Assembly: GCA_026996935.1 (NCBI GenBank)
Contig: JALWJW010000132.1
Location: forward strand, 1-5,103
Reading direction: 5' to 3'
DNA: 5,103 bases
DNA from: Hyphomicrobiales bacterium
Lineage (GTDB): Bacteria; Pseudomonadota; Alphaproteobacteria; Rhizobiales; Aestuariivirgaceae
Shown here: piece after piece, positions 1-5,103 of the stretch
Numbering within the stretch: position 1 is the first letter of the stretch
How the letters are laid out: each line of letters opens with the position of its first letter
The notes under the pieces: model-generated
The model's database searches: none
Told to the model about the DNA's origin: nothing
Seen by the model: the letters and a program-made list of their open reading frames with translations, nothing else
Translations under genes and position numbers: made by a program

Positions 1-1201
1 CTGTTCCAGCCGTGGCCCATTCCATTGAGATTTCTTCGTCTTCATTGTGGCTCAGGCCATCAACACATGGGGTCATAATCATGGCTGTTGGGGCAACGGC
101 GTTGATCCAACAGGCATCATGGCCCGCACCTGAAACAATGTTCATGTGAGAATAACCAAGACGCTCGGCCGCATTGCGAACGGCGGTGACGCAACCTTCA
201 TCAAAGGTGACAGGGTCAAAGCCGCCAACAAACTCGATCTCAAGGCCAAGACCATCAGCATCACAAATTTCTTGCGCACCTTTACGGAATTTGGCTTCCA
301 TATCTTTTTGCACTTCAAGACTGGGGGAGCGGAAATCAACCGTGAACACCACTTTGCCCGGAATGATGTTGCGCGAGTTTGGATAGACATCGCAATGGCC
401 AACAGCACCCACAGCATCGGGGGCATTCGCCAAAGCAATCTCATCGGCAAGGCAAGTGATTTTAGCCATACCTAAACCAGCGTTTTTACGCATTGGCATT
501 GGCGTTGAACCCGTATGGCTTTCACGGCCCGTCACAGTCACTTGCAACCAGTTCAAACCCTGACCGTGTGTAACCACGCCAACGTCTTTGTTTTCAGCTT
601 CTAAAATCGGGCCCTGTTCAATGTGTAACTCAAACATGGCGTGCATTTTACGCTGTCCTACTTTTTCATCACCCTTCCAGCCAATGCGTTCAAGCTCATC
701 ACCCATTTTAATGCCATCAGCATCGGTTTGGTTATAAGCCCATTCTTGAGTGAATTTTCCAGCAAACACACCAGAGGCCATCATGGCAGGGGGAAAGCGC
801 GTGCCTTCTTCGTTGGTCCAGTTGGTGACAACAATTGGGTGTTTTGTTTTAATATCAAGATCGTTCAGCGTACGGATGAGTTCTAATCCACCAAGCACAC
901 CAAGCACGCCATCATATTTACCGCCCGTTGGTTGAGTGTCTAAATGTGAACCCACATAAACCGGTAAAGCATCAGGGTCTGTACCTGCGCGCGTTGCAAA
1001 CATGGTACCCATTTCATCAACGCTCATGGTCATGCCAGCAGCTTCACACCATTTTTGAAACAGGTGACGACCTTCACTATCAGCATCAGTTAAAGTCTGG
1101 CGATTATTGCCGCCACGAACGCCCGGGCCAATTTTGGCCATCTCCATCAACGAGTCCCACAAGCGTTGGCCGTTAATTCGCATATTGCCTTCAAGCGCCA
1201 T
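1..1201 (-). CDS. Zn-dependent M20-family amidohydrolase, probable N-carbamoyl-beta-alanine amidohydrolase (beta-ureidopropionase); C-terminus cut by window edge
   Basis: The reading frame is open from ATG at 1201 to the window edge, giving 400 visible residues. The family is usually about 410-420 long, so only about 10-20 residues should be missing. Expected di-metal ligands are visible: H86 and D97 in SHLDTQPTGGKYDG, E132 in NWTNEEG, H193 in ELHIEQGP and H385 in GLSHNE. Other family landmarks are SHTGSTPM (229-236), NIIPG (278-282), R291 in DFRS and GAGHDA (358-363). The family includes allantoate amidohydrolase, L-N-carbamoylase and the Agrobacterium-type beta-ureidopropionase; motifs alone do not separate these. 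The specificity call rests on context: a pyrimidine-type regulator lies next door and preTA nearby, so the likely reaction is N-carbamoyl-beta-alanine to beta-alanine, CO2 and NH3 in the cytoplasm. The start is supported by AGGGAG at 1210-1215, 8 nt upstream. It is transcribed divergently from the regulator, across a shared RutR-type operator. Confidence 0.9.
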   Translation of the reverse strand, partial: MALEGNMRINGQRLWDSLMEMAKIGPGVRGGNNRQTLTDADSEGRHLFQKWCEAAGMTMSVDEMGTMFATRAGTDPDALPVYVGSHLDTQPTGGKYDGVLGVLGGLELIRTLNDLDIKTKHPIVVTNWTNEEGTRFPPAMMASGVFAGKFTQEWAYNQTDADGIKMGDELERIGWKGDEKVGQRKMHAMFELHIEQGPILEAENKDVGVVTHGQGLNWLQVTVTGRESHTGSTPMPMRKNAGLGMAKITCLADEIALANAPDAVGAVGHCDVYPNSRNIIPGKVVFTVDFRSPSLEVQKDMEAKFRKGAQEICDADGLGLEIEFVGGFDPVTFDEGCVTAVRNAAERLGYSHMNIVSGAGHDACWINAVAPTAMIMTPCVDGLSHNEDEEISMEWATAGT

Positions 1202-1209
1202 TTTCTATA

Positions 1210-1215
1210 CTCCCT
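1210..1215 (-). promoter_or_regulatory. Ribosome binding site of the M20 hydrolase
   Basis: Read on the minus strand this is AGGGAG, a strong Shine-Dalgarno match, 8 nt before the ATG at 1201. It fixes the hydrolase start, because the next in-frame ATG (residue 7) lacks such a site. Confidence 0.7.
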
Positions 1216-1253
1216 AGTATTAGATTATTATTTTGAAGACATCTTGCAATACA

Positions 1254-1269
1254 TTGACCAATTGGTCCA
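1254..1269. promoter_or_regulatory. RutR-type operator in the divergent intergenic region
   Basis: The sequence TTGACCAATTGGTCCA contains a perfect 12-bp palindrome, GACCAATTGGTC, at 1256-1267. It matches the established E. coli RutR consensus TTGACCANNTGGTCAA at every specified position except one (C for A at position 15). It lies 53 bp upstream of the hydrolase start and 43 bp upstream of the regulator start, so one bound dimer could act on both promoters. I saw no convincing -35/-10 pair for either gene, so the mode of action (steric block or other) cannot be read off. The adjacent gene is itself a RutR-like protein, which strongly supports the assignment. Confidence 0.85.
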
Positions 1270-1311
1270 GTTTTTTTTGACGCAAGCTTTACAACTATTT
1301 TACGAAGTGAA

Positions 1312-1932
1312 ATGACAGATACAAAACAAACCAAAATTCAGCTTAAAAATCGCCAACGTATTATGGATGCTGCATTAGAGATTTTTTCCACATATGGCTA
1401 TCGCGGCTCAACCATTGAACAGGTGGCCCAGGCTGCTGAGATGTCAAAGTCCAGTGTGTTTTATTACTTTGGTTCAAAAACAGAAATTTATGTGGCCCTG
1501 CTGACAAAAACCATTGATGGCTGGTTGGAACCGCTCAAACAGCTAGATGAGAATGGTGACCCTTCTAAAGAAATTTGGGCTTATGTTGAGCGCAAACTGG
1601 AAATGTCTCGCAACAATCCTAAAGCCTCGCGTTTGTTTGCCAATGAGATTCTTCACGGTGCTCCAAATATTATGAACATTTTGAAAGGCGACCTTAAGCC
1701 GTTGCTGGATGAAAAATGCCTGGTGTTGAAAAAATGGATAGAACAAGGCAAGCTGGTTAATGTTTCGCCTCATCATTTAATCTTTATGATCTGGGCCGCA
1801 ACTCAGCACTATGCCGATTTTGAAGTGCAGGTTGATGCCTTGATTGAAGGATGTGCAGACCGTGATGCCTGTTTCAATGAAGCAGAAGCAACCTTGAGAA
1901 CCATTTTTTTGAACGGCCTGCTGCCTCGTTAA
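1312..1932 (+). CDS. rutR: RutR-like TetR-family pyrimidine-responsive transcriptional regulator
   Basis: This is a 206-residue TetR-family protein, close to E. coli RutR (212). The N-terminal helix-turn-helix domain spans about residues 14-60, with the recognition region SKSSVFYYFGSK at 45-56. The C-terminal domain closely resembles remembered E. coli RutR: KLEMSRNNPKASRLF (95-109), GDLKPLLDEK (126-135) and HLIFMIWAATQHYADF (155-170). W71, W161 and Q165 align with E. coli RutR W77, W167 and Q171, in the ligand-binding region. E. coli RutR binds uracil or thymine and leaves its operators; the same is inferred here. A near-consensus RutR box lies 43 bp upstream, suggesting autoregulation and control of the divergent hydrolase. 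The ribosome binding site is weak (GAAGTGA just before the ATG). The stop codon overlaps that of the convergent transporter by four bases. The symbol follows sequence similarity; its targets here appear to be reductive-pathway genes rather than rut genes. Confidence 0.88.
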   Translation: MTDTKQTKIQLKNRQRIMDAALEIFSTYGYRGSTIEQVAQAAEMSKSSVFYYFGSKTEIYVALLTKTIDGWLEPLKQLDENGDPSKEIWAYVERKLEMSRNNPKASRLFANEILHGAPNIMNILKGDLKPLLDEKCLVLKKWIEQGKLVNVSPHHLIFMIWAATQHYADFEVQVDALIEGCADRDACFNEAEATLRTIFLNGLLPR

Positions 1933-2858
1933 GCGCGCTGCAAAACCAGCATCGCAACCATTAAAACCCCAAGACCGGCAAGAACCGATGCGTTTGGCCA
2001 TGCCCCGCCATTGGCAATTTTTTGCGCCAGCACGAACGCCGGTATCAGCAAAGTATAAGCCATGACATTTGTACTTGGTAAGCGCAAAGAGGCATATTGG
2101 ATCAGATAAAAACTGATCGCGGTGGTAAACAACGCCAACCAGCCGACCGACAAATAAATAATAGGCGCAACCAATTGCCATTGGGTCGTTGTAATTGGCG
2201 TCCAGCCATAAACCAGTAAAACGATACTGGCGGCAACCAAAGTCCACATCGTTAAAGAAATAAGATTATCGCCACCATTGAGCTTTTGCACCGCTGAAGA
2301 ATAAGCAGAATACGAAGCGCAGCCAACCAGAAAAATCAACTCGCCCCGGCCAATTTTAAACGCCAGTAAGTCGTTAAGGTTACCGTTAAAAACAATCCAC
2401 AAACCAGCCAGACTGGCAATGAATAAAGCCGTATATCCCAAAAACGGCAAGCGTTGGCGCACCACAACAAAGGATACAAGCACAGATAAAAATGGCACCA
2501 TGGTAAAAACCGCTGCCGCATTTAACGGTGTGGTATAGCGCAAACCTTCAAACATAGAAATGAAAAACACCACAAGGATAATCGCTAAAATAAAATAGCG
2601 CCCCCATGACTTCAGGCTAGGTATTTCAAACTTGTTGTTAGAAAAAACCGTGATAAGGGCAAAGATGCCAATCGCCATCGAAAACCGTAAAAAGGTCAAT
2701 GCCGCCGGGTCAAGCGCAAAGGTGATTGCCCGCCCGATGGTGAAAGAGGTGGAGACCAAAGCGGCAAATACAAACATTGCCACATGCGCTTTGGCCTTTT
2801 CGCTCAGCGCGTTATTTGTGGCTATATGGCGCTCGGGTTGTTGGGGTGGGTTGTCCAA
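1929..2858 (-). CDS. EamA/DMT-superfamily membrane transporter, TTG start overlapping preA
   Basis: This 309-residue protein has two EamA repeats (about 25-157 and 171-307) and ten predicted hydrophobic helices, near 26-45, 49-72, 86-106, 113-133, 141-157, 172-190, 199-218, 228-256, 263-281 and 291-307. The long segment at 228-256 is a single broad helix in this reading. A Pro/Gln-rich cytoplasmic-type N-terminus precedes helix 1. DMT proteins move small metabolites or drugs, often outward, but the substrate cannot be read from sequence. The position at the end of preT-preA suggests a pyrimidine, a degradation product such as beta-alanine, or a toxic analogue; this is inference. The start is uncertain. 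TTG at 2858 is the most upstream start after an in-frame TAA nine codons earlier, and only a weak GAGA-like site precedes it. GTG at 2783 or ATG at 2777 would shorten the protein to roughly helix 1. With TTG the gene overlaps preA by 37 bp, which would favour translational coupling. Confidence 0.85.
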   Translation of the reverse strand: MDNPPQQPERHIATNNALSEKAKAHVAMFVFAALVSTSFTIGRAITFALDPAALTFLRFSMAIGIFALITVFSNNKFEIPSLKSWGRYFILAIILVVFFISMFEGLRYTTPLNAAAVFTMVPFLSVLVSFVVVRQRLPFLGYTALFIASLAGLWIVFNGNLNDLLAFKIGRGELIFLVGCASYSAYSSAVQKLNGGDNLISLTMWTLVAASIVLLVYGWTPITTTQWQLVAPIIYLSVGWLALFTTAISFYLIQYASLRLPSTNVMAYTLLIPAFVLAQKIANGGAWPNASVLAGLGVLMVAMLVLQRA

Positions 2859-4120
2859 TTTGCATATTCTCGATTGATCTCTTTACCAGTGCGTGGATCA
2901 ATACCGCTTGTTTGTTGTTCAAGCGTGATGCATCCCTCCACCGGGCAAACATTAACACACAAATTACACCCGACGCACTCTTCATCCTTCACTTCAAAGT
3001 GGCGCTCGCCATTTACTTCCAGTGTGATGGCCTGATGTGATGTGTCTTCACAAGCGATATGACAACGCCCGCACTTGATGCATTTGTCCTGGTCAATCAC
3101 CGCTTTGGTAATGTAATTGAGGTTTAAGTGCTGCCAGTCCACAACATTTGGCACCGCCATACCAATAAAATCATCTAAGGTTTTATAACCCTTTTCATCC
3201 ATCCATCGTGACAGGCCGTCAATCATTTCTTCAACGATTTTAAAGCCATAGGTCATGGCCGCCGTACACACTTGCACATTGCCCGCACCAAGAGCCATAA
3301 ATTCAGCCGCATCGCGCCACGTCTGAATGCCGCCAATGGCCGAGATAGGCAGTTTGGCTGTTTCTGCATCACGGGCAATTTCAGCCACCATATTCAAAGC
3401 AATAGGTTTTACCGCCGGGCCGCAATAACCGCCATGGCTGCCTTTGCCATCGGTGTTGGGGTTAGGGGCCATCGCATCTAAATCAACCCCGATAATAGAG
3501 TTAATGGTGTTGATAAGTGAAACCGCATCAGCGCCATTGGTGTGGGCCGCGCGCGCAGGTTGGCGAATGTCAGTAATGTTTGGCGTTAACTTAACGATTA
3601 CAGGCTTGGAATAGTTCTCCTTACACCACTTGGCCACCATGCCAACATATTCTGGCACTTGGCCAACAGCAGCGCCCATGCCGCGCTCTGACATGCCATG
3701 CGGGCAACCAAAGTTAAGTTCAATACCATCAGCGCCGGTTTGTTCAACAAGGGGCAAGATTTTCTGCCAGGCTTCTTCTTCGCACGGCACCATAATGGAA
3801 ACCACGACAGCGCGATCTGGCCAATTTTGTTTGACCTGCATAATTTCTTCAAGATTGATATCAAGCGAGCGATCCGTAATCAGCTCGATATTATTTAATC
3901 CCATCAAGCGGCGATTGTCTCCAAACCATGCGCCATAACGCGGGCCGTTGACATTGACCACGGGCGGGCCTTCTTCACCAAGGGTTTTCCACACAACACC
4001 ACCCCAGCCAGCTTCAAATGCCCGCTCGACATTATAGGCTTTATCGGTTGGTGGCGCAGAGGCCAGCCAAAACGGATTTGGAGAAGATATACCAATGAAT
4101 TTTGAACTAATATCAGCCAT
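2822..4120 (-). CDS. preA: PreA, catalytic FMN/[4Fe-4S] subunit of NAD-dependent dihydropyrimidine dehydrogenase
   Basis: This complete 432-residue cytoplasmic protein reduces uracil or thymine to the 5,6-dihydropyrimidine, using electrons from PreT. Residues 1 to about 310 form a dihydroorotate-dehydrogenase-like TIM barrel binding FMN and pyrimidine. Residues about 335-400 form a ferredoxin domain with two [4Fe-4S] motifs: C347, C350, C353, C357 and C382, C385, C388, C392. By alignment from memory with mammalian DPD, N77 and E79 (NIE), N136, C139 (NFGCPHG) and N204-T205 correspond to pyrimidine-contacting N609, E611, N668, the general acid C671 and N736-T737. The residue before the cysteine is G138, where mammalian DPD has Ser. 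The ATG at 4120 is preceded by AAGGA (4130-4134) with a 9-nt spacer. It follows preT by 27 bp in the same direction, and its 3' end overlaps the transporter start. Length and domain order are normal for the family. Confidence 0.95.
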   Translation of the reverse strand: MADISSKFIGISSPNPFWLASAPPTDKAYNVERAFEAGWGGVVWKTLGEEGPPVVNVNGPRYGAWFGDNRRLMGLNNIELITDRSLDINLEEIMQVKQNWPDRAVVVSIMVPCEEEAWQKILPLVEQTGADGIELNFGCPHGMSERGMGAAVGQVPEYVGMVAKWCKENYSKPVIVKLTPNITDIRQPARAAHTNGADAVSLINTINSIIGVDLDAMAPNPNTDGKGSHGGYCGPAVKPIALNMVAEIARDAETAKLPISAIGGIQTWRDAAEFMALGAGNVQVCTAAMTYGFKIVEEMIDGLSRWMDEKGYKTLDDFIGMAVPNVVDWQHLNLNYITKAVIDQDKCIKCGRCHIACEDTSHQAITLEVNGERHFEVKDEECVGCNLCVNVCPVEGCITLEQQTSGIDPRTGKEINREYANWTTHPNNPSAI

Positions 4121-4129
4121 TTGTTTTAT

Positions 4130-4134
4130 TCCTT
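4130..4134 (-). promoter_or_regulatory. Ribosome binding site of preA
   Basis: Read on the minus strand this is AAGGA, 9 nt before the preA ATG. It lies in the 27-bp preT-preA gap. The gap has no room for a separate promoter with terminator, which supports co-transcription with preT. Confidence 0.65.
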
Positions 4135-4147
4135 TTCCGCTGCCGCT

Positions 4148-5103
4148 TTAAGAGTTTGCTTGCAAATATGCATCAATAGATGCTGCTGCCACATTGCCGT
4201 CTTCGACAGACGAAACCGTTAAATCTTCACCACCTGCAACGCAGTCACCGCCAGCCCATACTTTTTCAACCGAAGTTTTTCCCTCATCATCAACTTTAAT
4301 GCGGCGGGCTTCTAATTCAATTTCGGCACCAACAATCGCGCTGGGATCAAAGGTTTGACCGATGGCTTTAAATACCTGATCACAAGCAAGGGTGAATGTA
4401 TCGCCGGTGTTTTCCAATTTGCCTGCATCGTTTAATTGCGTGCGCGCCAGTGTAATGTATCGCACTTGATCGCCATCACCTGACAGCTCAACAGGGGCCA
4501 CCCAATGTTGAATAACAACGCCATTTGTTTGCGCCAATTCACATTCAAAGGCGCTCGCGCCCATCTGGTCTGGGCCACGACGATAAGCAATGGTGACATC
4601 ACGCGCGCCAAGTTTTTTCACTTGCACCGCCACATCAATGGCCGTCATGCCGCCGCCAATCACCACCACTTGTTCACCAACTTCAAGCTGAGATAAATCG
4701 CTGGCCTGACGAATGTCCTCGATATAATCTACCGCATCATAAACCCCGCCTAAATCTTCACCATCAAGGCCAAGCCCGTTGGTATCATCAAGGCCAAGCC
4801 CTAAGAATACAGCATCATAAGAGGAAGTGAGATCGTTTAAGGAAATGTCTTTCCCAAGCACCTTGCCGTGTTCAATGGTAATGCCGCCTATAGACAGAAT
4901 GAACTCAATTTCGTTTTGGGCAAAATTGTTAGTCGTCTTATAGGCAGCAAGACCATATTCATTTAAGCCGCCAGCTTTTTCTTTAGCTTCAAGGATGGTT
5001 ACATCGTGACCTTTAGAGGCTAATCTGTGGGCGCAGGCAAGCCCGGCAGGACCAGCGCCAACAACGCAAACCCGTTTGCCAGTAGAAGCAGCGCGAGAAA
5101 ATG
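4148..5103 (-). CDS. preT: PreT, FAD/NAD(P)-binding subunit of dihydropyrimidine dehydrogenase; N-terminus cut by window edge
   Basis: The frame is open from the window edge (first full codon at 5101) to TAA at 4148-4150, giving 317 visible C-terminal residues. A full PreT is about 410-450, so the missing part should be the N-terminal Fe-S (DPYD/GltD-like) domain. Numbering visible residues from 5101, the FAD dinucleotide motif GAGPAG is at 15-20, the NAD(P) motif GGGMTA at 149-154, YRRG near 173-176 and a C-terminal FAD-binding AGGDC motif at 283-287. This order is typical of GltD-like flavoproteins. PreT takes electrons from NAD(P)H and passes them through FAD and Fe-S centres to PreA. A GTG at 4861 is only an internal valine and not a start, since conserved FAD-binding sequence continues upstream without a stop. 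GltD-like oxidoreductases are related, but the adjacent preA makes PreT the clear assignment. Its promoter lies outside the window. Confidence 0.94.
   Translation of the reverse strand, partial: FSRAASTGKRVCVVGAGPAGLACAHRLASKGHDVTILEAKEKAGGLNEYGLAAYKTTNNFAQNEIEFILSIGGITIEHGKVLGKDISLNDLTSSYDAVFLGLGLDDTNGLGLDGEDLGGVYDAVDYIEDIRQASDLSQLEVGEQVVVIGGGMTAIDVAVQVKKLGARDVTIAYRRGPDQMGASAFECELAQTNGVVIQHWVAPVELSGDGDQVRYITLARTQLNDAGKLENTGDTFTLACDQVFKAIGQTFDPSAIVGAEIELEARRIKVDDEGKTSVEKVWAGGDCVAGGEDLTVSSVEDGNVAAASIDAYLQANS
4762..4801. repeat. Short in-frame direct repeat within preT (16-bp units, 24-bp period)
   Basis: The 16-mer CATCAAGGCCAAGCCC occurs exactly at 4762-4777 and again at 4786-4801. The offset is 24 bp, eight codons, so the protein reads GLGLDDTN followed by GLGLDGED. 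The segment is in the normal linker before the NAD(P) domain. It may be a small ancestral duplication or chance use of the same codons for a Gly/Leu-rich loop; no function is implied. Confidence 0.6.

Noticed and set aside
146..475. Plus-strand open frame opposite the hydrolase
   Set aside because: The minus-strand frame has clear M20 metal-binding motifs throughout. The plus-strand translation shows no recognisable domain or ribosome binding site.
1256..1278. Palindrome followed by T8, resembling a rho-independent terminator before rutR
   Set aside because: With a four-base loop the stem is only four base pairs (GACC/GGTC), too weak for a terminator. The match to the RutR consensus explains the palindrome better.
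1270..1311. TTGACG (1277-1282) as the -35 of a rutR promoter
   Set aside because: At 16-18 bp spacing there is no acceptable -10 box, and the start site would fall at the ATG. The support is too weak to annotate.
1777..2247. Minus-strand open frame across the end of rutR and the transporter
   Set aside because: It is out of frame with the ten-helix transporter and antisense to the well-supported rutR, and its translation has no family resemblance.
3083..3096. TGGTCAA-like half-site inside the PreA ferredoxin region
   Set aside because: Only one half matches the RutR box, and the position is inside a conserved coding motif far from any start.
3954..3960. TTGACCA half-site inside preA
   Set aside because: There is no inverted second half at the right spacing, and the bases encode conserved PreA sequence. 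It is most likely chance.
4148..4861. A short 237-residue preT starting at GTG 4861
   Set aside because: The same frame continues upstream to the window edge without a stop and includes the FAD motif GAGPAG, so GTG is an internal valine.

Overview
This window carries part of a pyrimidine (uracil/thymine) reductive degradation locus, most likely from an alphaproteobacterium. The lineage is an inference from a RutR-type regulator, two-subunit bacterial dihydropyrimidine dehydrogenase (PreT/PreA), an M20-type carbamoyl hydrolase and moderate GC content by eye. The sequence alone does not fix the genus.

Layout from left to right: (1) 1-1201, minus strand, a Zn-dependent amidohydrolase of the N-carbamoyl-amino acid hydrolase / beta-ureidopropionase / allantoate amidohydrolase family, cut at its C-terminus by the window edge. 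(2) 1202-1311, a divergent intergenic region with a near-perfect RutR operator, TTGACCAATTGGTCCA, at 1254-1269. (3) 1312-1932, plus strand, a RutR-like TetR-family regulator. (4) 1929-2858, minus strand, a ten-helix EamA/DMT-family transporter whose stop codon interlocks with that of the regulator. (5) 2822-4120, minus strand, preA, the FMN and 2x[4Fe-4S] catalytic subunit of NAD-dependent dihydropyrimidine dehydrogenase. (6) 4148-5103, minus strand, preT, the FAD/NAD-binding electron-input subunit, cut at its N-terminus by the window edge.

preT, preA and the transporter form one apparent operon: 27 bp separate preT and preA, and preA overlaps the transporter by 37 bp. PreT passes electrons from NAD(P)H to PreA, which reduces uracil or thymine to the 5,6-dihydro form. 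A dihydropyrimidinase, not in this window, would open the ring to N-carbamoyl-beta-alanine, and the M20 hydrolase would release beta-alanine, CO2 and ammonia. The regulator presumably senses the pyrimidine and controls at least the hydrolase and itself through the operator between them. In E. coli, RutR controls the unrelated oxidative Rut pathway, so its linkage here to the reductive pathway is the most notable feature. No RNA genes, CRISPR arrays, insertion sequences or attachment sites were seen.
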